A stretch of 64,000 nucleotides of DNA from Pseudobdellovibrionaceae bacterium (GCA_030158485.1 JAOASS010000016.1:233398-297397), one strand, 5' to 3'. Positions 17,214-26,521 are shown, numbered from the stretch's first letter. Made by a program: numbers and translations. Notes: generated by a model from the letters alone, not told the origin.

Positions 17214-18178
17214 ATTCGAGCCACATCTTTCAAAAATCCGGGGCCATTAAAAATCAGGGCTGAATAAGTTTGTACGAGATCAGCCCCTTTCTTGAGTCTG
17301 TCAAAAACGTCATCAGCTGTCATCACTCCACCGCAACTGATAATTAACAACGAAGAGCGTTGCGAGCCTAGGATCGATTGAACTTGATCTAAGGCCAAAA
17401 GAGACTTTTGTTTGAGAGGCAATCCAGAAACCCCGCCTTCGATTGGGAAAGAAAGATCAGGAGTTCGAGATAAAGTAGTATTTGTCAAAATAAAGCCCGA
17501 AATACCTTCGCGAACAGATAAAAGGACAGTTTCTTTGAAATCCTGTGGTTCCATATCAGGTGATAGTTTCAGTAATACGGGTGTCGAGCCCGCTGTTTGA
17601 ATAACTCGACCAAGCCAGCCTTCAAGATTTGTGACTTGGGCCAAATTTCTGAGGCCAGGAGTATTAGGTGAAGAGATATTGACGACTAAAGCATCCGCGA
17701 CTTTTCGAAATTTTTCAGTCAAAAAAACATAATCGTCACCGGCATTTTCAATTGAAGTATTTCTATTTTTTCCAATATTAACGAACAACGGGGTTTTGTG
17801 TGTTAATTTCTGGATTTGATTCAAAACATAATCTGAGCCTTTTGAAGGGAATCCTAACTTATTCCAAACAGCTAGCTGTTTAAGATTTCGATCAATGACA
17901 GTTCCGGGATTGCCTTTTTGGGGCAATGGCGTAACTGTCCCAATTTCAATAAATCCAGCACCTAGTTTTTGCCAAGCTTCAACGTGCTCTGCATTTTTAT
18001 CGAGTCCACCCGCTGTCCCAAGAGGATTTTTAAATTGAAGACCTTTCCAGTTGAGAGGTTGCCATTCAATATTTTGAGAAATCCGAGACTCAAGATTGAA
18101 CCACGCCGCGGCCTCGATTCCCAAGCCACTTAAAGCATGGGAAACGCGGGCTGGCAGCCAAAGCCAAGGTCTGATCAT
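17180..18178 (-). CDS. pyrD: Dihydroorotate dehydrogenase (quinone), class 2
   Basis: This 332-residue FMN enzyme oxidises dihydroorotate to orotate in pyrimidine synthesis. Class 2 features are visible: an N-terminal amphipathic membrane-binding segment (MIRPWLWLPARVSHALSG), FKNPLGTAGGLDKNAE for FMN, VVNISSPNTPGLRNL with the class 2 catalytic Ser near residue 170, and LIISCGGVMTADDVFDRLKKGADLVQTYSALI for phosphate binding. It should be attached to the inner membrane and feed electrons to quinone. The start overlaps the gdhA stop as ATGA, giving tight coupling in the operon. Confidence 0.95.
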   Translation of the reverse strand: MIRPWLWLPARVSHALSGLGIEAAAWFNLESRISQNIEWQPLNWKGLQFKNPLGTAGGLDKNAEHVEAWQKLGAGFIEIGTVTPLPQKGNPGTVIDRNLKQLAVWNKLGFPSKGSDYVLNQIQKLTHKTPLFVNIGKNRNTSIENAGDDYVFLTEKFRKVADALVVNISSPNTPGLRNLAQVTNLEGWLGRVIQTAGSTPVLLKLSPDMEPQDFKETVLLSVREGISGFILTNTTLSRTPDLSFPIEGGVSGLPLKQKSLLALDQVQSILGSQRSSLLIISCGGVMTADDVFDRLKKGADLVQTYSALIFNGPGFLKDVARIWKMLNPRKLD

Positions 18179-19458
18179 CGCGGATAAAGTCCCCGGAGGA
18201 GCATCGCTTTTTCAAGGCGTTGCACTGAACACGCCATGGCAGCGAGTCTCATGTCGACATTTTTTTCTGTATGAAACTTATAAACTGTTTCAAACGCTTT
18301 TGTAATAATTGATTTTAAACGGCCATTGATTTCGTCTTCATCCCAAAAGAAAGACATAATATCCTGAACCCATTCGAAGTAAGAAACAATAACGCCACCA
18401 CCGTTTGCCACAACGTCTGGAGCAATAAAAATACCTCGTTGAGATAAAATTTTTGTAGCTGTGTTTGTGATGGGGCCATTGGCGCCTTCAATAATAATTT
18501 TTGCTTTAATTCGTTCTGCGTTATGAGTGTCAATTTGGTTTTCTAAAGCGCAAGGGAAAAGAGCATCGCAAGCAAGTTCTAACAACTGTTCATTTCCGAT
18601 ATCAGTCGACTTTGGGAAGCCTTTAACAGTTTTATTTTGTTTTGTATATTCGATGAGTTCAGGAATATTAAGACCATCGCCATTAAAAATTCCACCTGAA
18701 ACATCACTGACTGCGATAATTTTAGCACCTCGCTGATGTGCAAATAAAGCGGCGAAAGATCCGACGTTACCAAAACCTTGAACAACAATTTTTGCACCAT
18801 TCATGCTAAGGCGGTTTTTTTCAAAAGCTTTTTCAGCGACATAAACAACACCTAAGCCAGTGGCATGATTTCGTCCCATTGACCCACCAATTTCGACAGG
18901 TTTTCCGGTGACGACTCCTGGTTGGAAGTAGCCCCCTTTTTCTTGTGAATAAGTGTCCATCATCCAAGCCATCGTTTGGGGATCTGTTCCCACATCTGGA
19001 GCGGGAATATCTTTAGTCGGCCCAATGAAGTCTGAAATCTCAGAAGTAAAACGACGAGTTAAGTTTTGTTTTTCAGTTCGAGAAAGCTTAGACGGATCAA
19101 CAGCAACTCCGCCTTTTGCTCCACCTAAAGGGAGACCTAAAACGGAATTTTTAAAAGTCATTAAGGCAGCTAAGCCTACGACTTCTGGAAGATCCACGTT
19201 TTGATGGTAACGAATACCACCCTTATAGGGTCCAAGAGTGGAATTGTATTGGACTCTGTAGCCAGTGAAAACTTTAACATTATAATTATCCATGCGCACT
19301 GGAATGGAGACTGTCACGCTTTTGCGAGGGTATTTCAGTCTTTCAAGGACATTTGGATCGCAATTAATAATTTGTCCGGCTTCTTCCAAGACTTGGCGAG
19401 CATTTCTGAAAAGTGGACCGTCTAGATGTGCTTCTGATGAGGGGATCGTGTGTTCCAT
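18175..19458 (-). CDS. gdhA: Glutamate dehydrogenase
   Basis: This 427-residue enzyme interconverts glutamate and 2-oxoglutarate plus ammonia. Motifs include LGPYKGGIRYHQNVDLPEV for substrate binding, LPLGGAKGGVAVDP with the catalytic Lys, DIPAPDVGTD, and the nucleotide fold VVQGFGNVGSFAA. Length fits the ~420-residue hexameric class, often NAD-linked and catabolic. This suits an amino-acid-consuming lifestyle, although cofactor preference is not proven. A GAAGG site precedes the ATG. It is the first gene of a five-gene operon with pyrD, a Nudix enzyme and two glycosyltransferases. Confidence 0.95.
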   Translation of the reverse strand: MEHTIPSSEAHLDGPLFRNARQVLEEAGQIINCDPNVLERLKYPRKSVTVSIPVRMDNYNVKVFTGYRVQYNSTLGPYKGGIRYHQNVDLPEVVGLAALMTFKNSVLGLPLGGAKGGVAVDPSKLSRTEKQNLTRRFTSEISDFIGPTKDIPAPDVGTDPQTMAWMMDTYSQEKGGYFQPGVVTGKPVEIGGSMGRNHATGLGVVYVAEKAFEKNRLSMNGAKIVVQGFGNVGSFAALFAHQRGAKIIAVSDVSGGIFNGDGLNIPELIEYTKQNKTVKGFPKSTDIGNEQLLELACDALFPCALENQIDTHNAERIKAKIIIEGANGPITNTATKILSQRGIFIAPDVVANGGGVIVSYFEWVQDIMSFFWDEDEINGRLKSIITKAFETVYKFHTEKNVDMRLAAMACSVQRLEKAMLLRGLYPR

Positions 19459-19561
19459 ATAGTTGAGCCTTCTATGAAAATGAATTAAGTTAAAGAAGTT
19501 TAGAGAATTTACTCTTTTGTGTCACGATTTTGTGTTGAATATTATGCTGGAGGCTCAAATT

Positions 19562-21193
19562 ATGACGTTTCGAATCAGCCTTCAGGTTTTGATTGTTTTT
19601 TTAATTATTTCGCCCCCTTTCGGCGCTCAAGCGGCTCTTGATCTTCCAGATAAAAATTGGATCAAAGTTTATCAGACGAATTTGATGGAATTTATTTCTC
19701 CTGGATCAGATTATGTGGCTGCCACGCCGGGTCGACATTCCCAGTGGGTGAGTTACCTCGTGAATCAAGTTTTATCTTGGCAACCCCTTGATTTAAAGCC
19801 TCGGCCTCAAAATGAGTGCGAACTTTTTAAGCTGAAAGAATCGCTTCAAAAAGCTTCTCGATCTGAAGTTCGAACGCAAATTTTAGAGGATTACTATTCG
19901 AAATGCAGATTTCATTTTTCAGAAGGCCCTTCGAATTCTTTGATGCAGGCTCTCAAAATTTTTTCGATGCACTATCAAATTGATGAAAATCCTTTTTTGC
20001 ATCGAGTTGTATTTCATTTGCCTGATGGTCAAAAATTAAAAGGAGTTCTGGCTCTTAAGGATACTAAAAAAAGACCACTTGTAATTGTCAGGGCCGGTAT
20101 TACTGGGAATGTGGAAGAAGCATTTGCTGAAAGGTTTTTCTTTTATCAACTTTTTGAAAGAGGTCTTTTTAACGTTCTCTTGGTTGAAAATATGACAAGT
20201 GCTGATTATATCCATTTTAATCAGACTCTTAATTTCGGCGGACTGGCTGAAGCTTATCAAAATATCTGGTTAGCCCAGACACTAAAGTCCAATTCACAAC
20301 CTTTTTCAAAGTTAATTCAAAGTGTTCATTTGATGGGTTTGAGTTTGGGGGGGCAAGGGGTTTTAACTGCGGCGAAGTTGGCACTATACCAGGAAAATCC
20401 TCAGATTTTTAGTTCTTATTTGGCACTTTGTCCTCTTGTGAACACGAAGGAAACATTTGATCAACTCTTTAAAAAATCGGACTTCAGATTTCCTTTAGAA
20501 TTCTGGGCTCGATCTCGGTTTTCAGAGTTCATCAATTTAAGACCCGAACTTTTTAAAGGTTTTTTTGGTTTTCCAAGCAGGCTTTTAGAGGCTGTTGCAA
20601 AAGATTATAAAAAACCTTCAGCGGATTTGTTGGGTTTAAAAGAACCTGAATTTCTGAAGAAAAAAAATGACTTTTATTCTCTTCATGAGCTTTCGAATTG
20701 GGATTTGGAGCTTCAAAATTCTGTTTGGATTTGGGTTACAAAAGATGATTCAGTTGTACCAGTTAAATTAAACACAGATAAACTTCGAAACATCAGACCC
20801 TTTCAAATCAATGAAGGCCATCATTGCAGTTTTCCTGTCGTTTGGGATGGTCGAATAATGAGTGCTATTTTTGAAGGTCACATACTTGGAAACTCAGGCT
20901 TCAAAACAGAAACTAAAAGCGTGAGACTTGAAGTGAACCCTGATCTGAAATGGAATGTAACAGATATTGTTTTTCATGATGATAAGCCAATTATTGAAGT
21001 CGAGCTGAGTGCGGCGGGGCTAACCAAAAGCTCTTTTATCATCAATTTATCAGATCTGGATTTTGAATTTCGCAACAATAAATTATCAGAGCATGAGAAG
21101 TTTATGGTTCGCCGCTGGATTTCGTCTCAATTAAAATGGGAACGAAATGGAACAGACTTGAGCCTTTTGCTATCTTGGCCTAAAGTTAAATAA
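19562..21193 (+). CDS. Secreted alpha/beta hydrolase
   Basis: The ATG at 19562 has a GGAGG site eight bases upstream and starts a signal peptide (RISLQVLIVFLIISPPFGAQA), giving 543 residues. Earlier in-frame starts lack a site. The hydrolase core shows RPLVIVRAGITGN (oxyanion region), the nucleophile elbow GLSLGGQG near residue 260, the acid strand VWIWVTKDDSVVP, and the His in NEGHHCSFP, which completes a catalytic triad. The last ~100 residues look like a separate beta-rich domain. It is probably a periplasmic or exported esterase or peptidase. Substrate unknown. It stands alone, 22 bases before the heptose kinase gene. Confidence 0.8.
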   Translation: MTFRISLQVLIVFLIISPPFGAQAALDLPDKNWIKVYQTNLMEFISPGSDYVAATPGRHSQWVSYLVNQVLSWQPLDLKPRPQNECELFKLKESLQKASRSEVRTQILEDYYSKCRFHFSEGPSNSLMQALKIFSMHYQIDENPFLHRVVFHLPDGQKLKGVLALKDTKKRPLVIVRAGITGNVEEAFAERFFFYQLFERGLFNVLLVENMTSADYIHFNQTLNFGGLAEAYQNIWLAQTLKSNSQPFSKLIQSVHLMGLSLGGQGVLTAAKLALYQENPQIFSSYLALCPLVNTKETFDQLFKKSDFRFPLEFWARSRFSEFINLRPELFKGFFGFPSRLLEAVAKDYKKPSADLLGLKEPEFLKKKNDFYSLHELSNWDLELQNSVWIWVTKDDSVVPVKLNTDKLRNIRPFQINEGHHCSFPVVWDGRIMSAIFEGHILGNSGFKTETKSVRLEVNPDLKWNVTDIVFHDDKPIIEVELSAAGLTKSSFIINLSDLDFEFRNNKLSEHEKFMVRRWISSQLKWERNGTDLSLLLSWPKVK

Positions 21194-21215
21194 GTTATTT
21201 GGAAATGGAGCATTC

Positions 21216-22220
21216 ATGTTGAAGCCAGAACAATTAAGAGAAACTTTGTTATCTTCAGTCGAAGCGTATAAAAATAAGAAAGTTTTGATTGTAGGTGATT
21301 TAGGCCTCGACGAGTATGTTTTAGGTCAAGTCCGACGCATTTCTCCGGAGGCCCCGGTTCCAGTTTTAGAAGTTGAACAAGAAGACACAAGATTAGGACT
21401 TTCGGCAAACGTCGCTCAAAATGTTGTGAGCCTTGGTGGACAAGTCACATTAGTTTCAGTAGCCGGAGCCGATGCTGGAGCTGAAAAATTGAAAGCTATT
21501 TCTGAAAATGCGGGGGTTAATTGGCATTCTATTATCATCGATGAAAAACGACCAACGACTCGCAAAACAAGAATTATGACAGGCCCGCATCATATTGTAC
21601 GTGTTGATTACGAATTAAAAAAATATTTATCTGCTCAAACAGAAGAAAAAGTTTTGCAGGAATTCAAAAAGCGAATTGGTGAGAATGATATCGTTATTTT
21701 GCAAGACTACGCAAAGGGCGTGATCACTGAAAAAATTGTTAGAACGATGGTTGAAATTTGTAAATCAAAAAATAAAAAGCTACTTGTTGACCCAAGTCGC
21801 ACAAATAGTGGCGATTTCTATCAAGGTTGTGATTTGATAAAGCCCAATTATGATGAAGCTGTTGCGCTGTCAGAACTTAATTTTGATGACTTACGTGAAA
21901 ATCCTAACCGAGTTCAAGAAGCCGGTCGTGCGCTTCAAAGAAAAACAGGTGCTCACCAAGTCGTTTTAACTCAAGGTAAAGAAGGCATGAGCATTTTCGA
22001 AGGTGACAAGCTGACTCAAGTTCCAACGCAAGCAAAAAAAGTTTTTGATGTAACGGGTGCAGGCGATACCGTTATTGCCGCAATAGCATTGGGTTTGGCA
22101 GGAAATTTAGATCTACTCACAAGTTGCCAACTCGCAAACTACGCAGCAGGTGTCGTCGTTGCCAAAATCGGCTGCGTTCCCTGCGACCTCTCTGAACTCA
22201 AATCCACACTCCAAAAGTGA
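21216..22220 (+). CDS. hldA: Heptose-7-phosphate kinase (HldE N-domain / RfaE1 type)
   Basis: This 334-residue PfkB-family kinase has VLIVGDLGLDEYVLGQVRRISPEAPVPVLEV and ANVAQNVVSLGGQVTLVSVAG, which are the D-glycero-beta-D-manno-heptose-7-phosphate kinase signature, then VILQDYAKGVIT, KPNYDEAVALSE and the catalytic anion hole FDVTGAGDTVIA (near residue 280). It makes heptose-1,7-bisphosphate for LPS inner core. The nucleotidyltransferase domain of fused HldE is absent, so a separate HldE2/HldC must be elsewhere. A strong bidirectional terminator follows. Confidence 0.88.
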   Translation: MLKPEQLRETLLSSVEAYKNKKVLIVGDLGLDEYVLGQVRRISPEAPVPVLEVEQEDTRLGLSANVAQNVVSLGGQVTLVSVAGADAGAEKLKAISENAGVNWHSIIIDEKRPTTRKTRIMTGPHHIVRVDYELKKYLSAQTEEKVLQEFKKRIGENDIVILQDYAKGVITEKIVRTMVEICKSKNKKLLVDPSRTNSGDFYQGCDLIKPNYDEAVALSELNFDDLRENPNRVQEAGRALQRKTGAHQVVLTQGKEGMSIFEGDKLTQVPTQAKKVFDVTGAGDTVIAAIALGLAGNLDLLTSCQLANYAAGVVVAKIGCVPCDLSELKSTLQK

Positions 22221-22276
22221 CAGGTGTATGAGGTCGGTTACAGCGTGTCATCTTGATCTCAAATTTGAGGTCTTTA

Positions 22277-22318
22277 AAAATTAAAAACCCACATTTTTAG
22301 ATGTGGGTTTTTAATTTT
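22277..22318. terminator. Bidirectional intrinsic terminator
   Basis: An 18-bp perfect stem (22277-22294 with 22301-22318) surrounds a six-base loop, with GC-rich CCCACAT/ATGTGGG at the centre and A/T-runs at both ends. It serves the convergent heptose kinase and Cys-repeat lipoprotein genes. Confidence 0.9.
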
Positions 22319-22340
22319 CTGATATTTTAAAATAAAGAAC

Positions 22341-22913
22341 TTACCAGCCGTAATATTGAGGATGATAATTTTGGTTGTAATAAGGATTTGACCAATAAGA
22401 ATTGTAATTTTGCTGAGGAATGTACGGATTGTACCCGCCACCAAACTGTAAGTTAAAGCCAGCATTAAAACCAGAGTTTATGCCGCCATTGTAGCTGCCA
22501 CCGTTATTGTAGCCATATCCTGGGTAGTAACCTGAATTGTATCCACTATTATATCCACCGTTGTAACCATTGTTATAGCCCGAGTTATAGCTATCAGCTT
22601 GAATACATTGGTTATTGTATAAAGCTTGTCCAATCTGACAGTGTCCTTGGTGCAAACACGTGCCAACTTGCGAACTATAGACCATGCCTTGACTGCACTG
22701 ATTTGAAGTTGCGAGCACGCACTGACCGTTATTGTATTGAGCTTGTCCAACTGGGCAGTGACCTTGTTGTAAGCATCCATACTGAGTATTAACAAGTCCT
22801 GAAGAGCAAATGCCGACAGTACCGCCACTTTTGTTGCTGCTTCCGCTTTTGCCGCAACCTGCAACTAAGATAGCGAGAGTCGCACCAATCAAATACAAAT
22901 ACGAGTTTTTCAT
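22341..22913 (-). CDS. Lipoprotein with duplicated Cys module and Tyr/Asn/Gly-rich repeat tail
   Basis: This 190-residue protein begins with a lipoprotein signal (LAILVAGC, Cys20). Residues about 36-105 contain two imperfect copies of a ~30-residue unit, CLQQGHCPVGQAQYNNGQC and CLHQGHCQIGQALYNNQC, with regularly spaced Cys suggesting disulphides. From about residue 107 on the chain is low-complexity, built of YNSGYNNGY-like repeats ending in YHPQYYGW. No known catalytic domain is seen. Aromatic, Gly/Asn-rich tails of this kind are usually disordered or self-associating on the cell surface. It is a single-gene unit, and its own leader is divergent from rlmN. Confidence 0.75.
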   Translation of the reverse strand: MKNSYLYLIGATLAILVAGCGKSGSSNKSGGTVGICSSGLVNTQYGCLQQGHCPVGQAQYNNGQCVLATSNQCSQGMVYSSQVGTCLHQGHCQIGQALYNNQCIQADSYNSGYNNGYNGGYNSGYNSGYYPGYGYNNGGSYNGGINSGFNAGFNLQFGGGYNPYIPQQNYNSYWSNPYYNQNYHPQYYGW

Positions 22914-23040
22914 TTGAAGCTCCTTTTAATTTCAAGACTTGTATAACCACGATTTGTGCCAACCTAAATGGCGGCGGGTAATCTCTTGGAAGTCTTAAAA
23001 TAGATTTGAACTCAGATTAGGGGGCTTCTTTTTCAGATTT

Positions 23041-23087
23041 TCGATCAAGTGCCCTTTTGTGGCAGGAGCTGTCTACTCCCTGATCGA
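23041..23087. promoter_or_regulatory. Possible three-way-junction RNA structure upstream of rlmN
   Basis: TCGATCA (23041-23047) pairs with TGATCGA (23081-23087). Inside, two directly adjacent hairpins form: TGCC/GGCA (23050-23053 and 61-64) and GGAG/CTCC (23065-23068 and 76-79). The region lies in the 283-base gap between divergent genes. Nothing else is recognised in that gap except the promoter below. Confidence 0.3.
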
Positions 23088-23104
23088 TTTTAAAGCTTTT
23101 TACG

Positions 23105-23134
23105 AAGACTCAAAAGTCTTATAAAATCTATAAT
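23105..23134 (+). promoter_or_regulatory. Candidate rlmN promoter with overlapping palindrome
   Basis: A perfect -10 box TATAAT lies at 23129-23134. Just upstream, AAGACT-CAAA-AGTCTT (23105-23120) is a 6-bp palindrome covering the expected -35 area, which has no good TTGACA match. The layout suggests an operator or activator site. Confidence 0.4.
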
Positions 23135-23196
23135 TTATCGCTTAATCTCGAAACAGCTCGCATGTGGATCTCTTTTTTGTTAAATCTTTGCTTCTT

Positions 23197-24441
23197 ATGT
23201 CGGGACCAACAAATACTCAAAAATTGAATGCTATTGGCTTTAAAGAACAGAAGCTGGTTTCTTGGGCTCCAGCTCAAGTTACATTTTCTGATTACATGAA
23301 AGCCGAACCGGCCGAAGCTGATAAACTTTTAGGACCCCAAAGCTTCTATGGTCTAACTATGGAAGACTTAGAAAAAATGATTCGCCATATGGGTAAAGAA
23401 AAGTATCGAACCCAGCAGCTTTACAAATGGGTTTATGAAAAACAAGTTTGTGATTTTGATCAAATGACGAATCTTTCAAAAGACTTTAGAAGTGAATTAA
23501 AAAAGCTTTTTATTTTCGAGCTGCCCCGAGTTGTAACTCACTTAAAATCTGTTGATGGAACTCAAAAGTTTCTTTTTGATATGGGCGAAGGGCAGACAGT
23601 TGAAGCTGTTTTGATACCTTCTGACGATCGCATGACGCTTTGTATTTCATCTGAAATTGGCTGCAACATGGCTTGTCGTTTTTGTTTTACAGGAAAACAA
23701 AAGTTGAAACGAAGACTGAAGACAAGTGAAATCGTCGGTCAGTTTTTGCAAGCTAAGTCTTTGCTTTCCGAAGGTATGAAAATAACTAATATTGTTTTTA
23801 TGGGAATGGGCGAACCACTTGATAACCCTGAAGCAGTATTCAAAACTATCGAAATTTTAGCAAACGACTGGGGCATTAATTTTTCTCGTCGTAAGGTCAC
23901 AGTTTCCACTTCTGGAATTGTGCCAGAAATGTGGCGAATTGCAGCTTCAAGAGCTCGTTTAGCAGTGTCTTTGAATGGTTATAATGATGAAGTCAGATCC
24001 CAAGTTATGCCCATTAATAAGCGTTGGAACTTGCAAGAGCTTTTGACCGAATGTCGAAAGTACGCTCGTGAAACAAAAGATCTTGTGACTTTTGAATACG
24101 TTCTTTTGAAGGGTGTTACTGATCAAGTCGAACATGCACGCGAGCTTTATAAAATAACACGTGATGTTCCTTGCAAAATTAATATTATTCCGTTCAATGA
24201 GCACCCTGGTAGCGGCTACGAACGTCCTGATGATATTTCTGTTTCCGCATTCCAAAATGAGTTGATGCGACTCGGAGCACATGTGCTTCTTCGTCGCACG
24301 ATGGGTCGAGATATTTTCGCAGCTTGCGGACAGCTCACCAGTGCGTATAATGAACATCCACAAAAGATGGATATTTCTAATTCAGCATTAGGGGGAAAGC
24401 ATGTCTCAAATTCTAGTCGTCGGGAGTCTAGCCTACGATAG
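23197..24441 (+). CDS. rlmN: 23S rRNA/tRNA adenine-C2 methyltransferase RlmN
   Basis: This radical-SAM enzyme methylates A2503 of 23S rRNA and A37 of some tRNAs. It shows the radical cluster CNMACRFC (CxxxCxxC), MGMGEPLDN, VTVSTSGIVPEM, and the C-terminal IFAACGQL containing the methyl-carrying Cys. The N-terminal helical region includes KYRTQQLYKWVYEKQ. The start is uncertain. I take the ATG at 23197 (414 residues), and a GTG at 23164 is also in frame; neither has a ribosome binding site. The C-terminus is extended about 25 residues past the family end and overlaps the PfkB gene by 41 bases. Confidence 0.92.
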   Translation: MSGPTNTQKLNAIGFKEQKLVSWAPAQVTFSDYMKAEPAEADKLLGPQSFYGLTMEDLEKMIRHMGKEKYRTQQLYKWVYEKQVCDFDQMTNLSKDFRSELKKLFIFELPRVVTHLKSVDGTQKFLFDMGEGQTVEAVLIPSDDRMTLCISSEIGCNMACRFCFTGKQKLKRRLKTSEIVGQFLQAKSLLSEGMKITNIVFMGMGEPLDNPEAVFKTIEILANDWGINFSRRKVTVSTSGIVPEMWRIAASRARLAVSLNGYNDEVRSQVMPINKRWNLQELLTECRKYARETKDLVTFEYVLLKGVTDQVEHARELYKITRDVPCKINIIPFNEHPGSGYERPDDISVSAFQNELMRLGAHVLLRRTMGRDIFAACGQLTSAYNEHPQKMDISNSALGGKHVSNSSRRESSLR

Positions 24442-25315
24442 TATTAAAACGCCTGTCGGCGCAGTTAATCGCGCTTTGGGTGGATCTGCGAATTATTTTT
24501 CTGTCGCAGCGTCTTTATTGTCACCTGTTCGAGTCGTCGGTGTTGTCGGTAGTGATTACAGTTCAGAAGATAAAAAAACTTTAGAAAAGCGTGATGTTGA
24601 TTTAACGGGCATGACCGTTAAGCCAGGTCAGACTTTTCACTGGTCTGGTTTTTACGACGATAATTTAAACGAAGCTCAAACTTTGGCGACTGATTTAAAT
24701 GTATTTGCAGACTTTGATCCAGTGCTACCGCCATCTTACCATGATTCAAAATTTGTCTTTTTGGCCAATATAGATCCTGTACTTCAGGCAAAAGTTTTAG
24801 ATCAAGTTCAGAAGCCAGTCTATACCGGTATGGATACGATGAATTATTGGATTCAGTCTAAACGTGCAGACTTATTAAAAGTCCTATCAAGAGTCCAGAT
24901 TTTGTTGATCAATGAAGGTGAAAGCAAAATGCTGACGGCAGAAGCAAATGCTATTTCTGCTTCTTACCAATTACTTAAAATGGGACCAGAAGCTGTTGTT
25001 ATTAAACGTGGTGAATACGGCGTTATTTTGAATCATAAAGAAAAAGGTCTTTTTATTTTACCAGCTTTTCCAATTCCAGAAGTGGTGGATCCGACAGGTG
25101 CGGGTGATACTTTTGCGGGTGGATTTTTTGGAACTTTGTCTCAGGTTGGAACGAAGCCTCGATTCGAAGATTTAAAGAAAGCTTGTTTTGTTGGTAGTGC
25201 TTTAGCGAGCTTTACGGTTCAAGACTTTGGTCTTAAATCTTTAATCGCTGTAACTTCAGAAACTTTAAATAACCGTCAAAAGATTTATCAGAATTATCTG
25301 TTAATCAGCACTTAA
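24401..25315 (+). CDS. PfkB/ribokinase-family carbohydrate or nucleoside kinase
   Basis: This 304-residue kinase has the family N-terminus (ILVVGSLAYDSIKTP, GGSANYFSVAASLL) and the C-terminal ATP/anion-hole motif DPTGAGDTFAGGFFG. AVVIKRGEYGVIL is the typical strand before it. Substrate is unclear: ribose, adenosine or another sugar. PGxTFHWSGFYDD may line the substrate pocket. The start has an AGGGGG site and lies inside the end of rlmN, so the two are translationally coupled. The coiled-coil gene follows after 39 bases. Confidence 0.85.
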   Translation: MSQILVVGSLAYDSIKTPVGAVNRALGGSANYFSVAASLLSPVRVVGVVGSDYSSEDKKTLEKRDVDLTGMTVKPGQTFHWSGFYDDNLNEAQTLATDLNVFADFDPVLPPSYHDSKFVFLANIDPVLQAKVLDQVQKPVYTGMDTMNYWIQSKRADLLKVLSRVQILLINEGESKMLTAEANAISASYQLLKMGPEAVVIKRGEYGVILNHKEKGLFILPAFPIPEVVDPTGAGDTFAGGFFGTLSQVGTKPRFEDLKKACFVGSALASFTVQDFGLKSLIAVTSETLNNRQKIYQNYLLIST

Positions 25316-25354
25316 GCCTTCAGAAAAATTAGAAAAATCCCGATCTTATAAAAG

Positions 25355-26521
25355 ATGGGGAAACCTAAAATCAAGCCCAAAAAGGCTTTTGAAGAAAATG
25401 AATTTCTGAATGATTTGATCGATGAGGTCAAAGCAATTGATATTTCAGATGACGATGTAGAAGATGATTCTTTATCGTCTCAGTTTAATATTTTAACACC
25501 TTCAACTCAGATCGAAAACGGGCGTAAAAAAAGTTACGGTTACTTTGAAAATAATCAAGGCGAAAAAAATGGTGAAGATGAGCTTCCGACAGTTTTCGCT
25601 GATATTAAAAAAGATATTAAAGCACCAAAGCTCAAGAATAATTCACTGATTGAAGAGAGCACTGAAAGCAAGGCTCAGGATAAAACTGTAGCCTCGATAG
25701 ACTCTGTTCCCAAAGTTTCTCAAGACACTTCCTTACAAGAAACTGCAGCGACAGCTGGATCAACTGTGGTACATGCAGAAACAGATCGCACAGTAGCTGT
25801 CGAAGGTGCGCGTGGAAATCGCGCAATTCTTCAAGAAAAAGTAGCCGCAGGTTCTTTAAGAGGAACTCGAAATGGACAAGTTTATACTTCTCTTGATGCC
25901 AGTTTAGCGCAATCTGAAACTCTTAAAATTGCTCAGTCTCGAATTAAAGAACTTGAATTAGAAATAGATCGACTTCGAACCGAGAATGATGATTTAGCTT
26001 CGGCAGGTGATGTGGTGACTCGTCGGTTGGAAGAGCTGCAAATTCGCCTCCTTCGACTTGAAAAGGAAAAAAATGATCTTGTCGAGCAGTCGAAAAATGA
26101 AATTTTGATTCTCAAAGGAAACTTACAGTTTAAAGAAACTGAACTTTCAAAAACAAAGCTAAAACTTGATGATTTAGATATGCGCATTAAATCAGATTTT
26201 AGAAAAATCCGAGTTCGAGAGCGCGAACTTGAAAATAGGCTTGAGTTAGTTCGTGGTGAGAAGCAAGCTTTGATGAGAGCCAAAGATGAAAAAATTTTGG
26301 ACTCGCAACGTAAGTTAGAACAATATAAATCTGAACTTGATCTCTATAGAGCAAAGGTTCAGGATCTGAATAAAATGATGGAAAATCAGCATGATCAGAT
26401 GCAAAAAACGATTCGCGCATTAAAAATTGCTTTAGTGAACTTGGAACATGATGATTCAAGTGATATGCAGGTCGAGGATTCTTCTGAAGCTGATTCAGAA
26501 CAATCTAGAAAAGCTAAGTAA
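25355..26521 (+). CDS. Coiled-coil protein with acidic, disordered N-terminus
   Basis: I do not recognise this 388-residue family. Residues 1-130 are acidic and low in hydrophobics, probably disordered. From about residue 190 to 360 there is a long heptad-rich coiled coil (LEIDRLRTENDDLASAG, ELENRLELVRGEKQAL and so on). No signal peptide or membrane segment is seen, so it is cytoplasmic. It lies in a same-strand run with a PfkB kinase, a metallophosphatase and pgi, with gaps of 17-39 bases. A structural or scaffold role is possible but not shown. Confidence 0.75.
   Translation: MGKPKIKPKKAFEENEFLNDLIDEVKAIDISDDDVEDDSLSSQFNILTPSTQIENGRKKSYGYFENNQGEKNGEDELPTVFADIKKDIKAPKLKNNSLIEESTESKAQDKTVASIDSVPKVSQDTSLQETAATAGSTVVHAETDRTVAVEGARGNRAILQEKVAAGSLRGTRNGQVYTSLDASLAQSETLKIAQSRIKELELEIDRLRTENDDLASAGDVVTRRLEELQIRLLRLEKEKNDLVEQSKNEILILKGNLQFKETELSKTKLKLDDLDMRIKSDFRKIRVRERELENRLELVRGEKQALMRAKDEKILDSQRKLEQYKSELDLYRAKVQDLNKMMENQHDQMQKTIRALKIALVNLEHDDSSDMQVEDSSEADSEQSRKAK

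Noticed and set aside
20423-20440. TGGCAC resembling a sigma54 promoter
   Set aside because: It is inside a coding gene and lacks the TTGC half at the right distance.
22478-22864. Second frame inside the Cys-repeat lipoprotein gene
   Set aside because: It is a shifted reading of a low-complexity repeat; the lipoprotein frame has a signal peptide and ordered Cys modules.
23080-23090. CTGATCGA as hammerhead ribozyme core
   Set aside because: The conserved CUGAUGA and GAAA elements are not both present.
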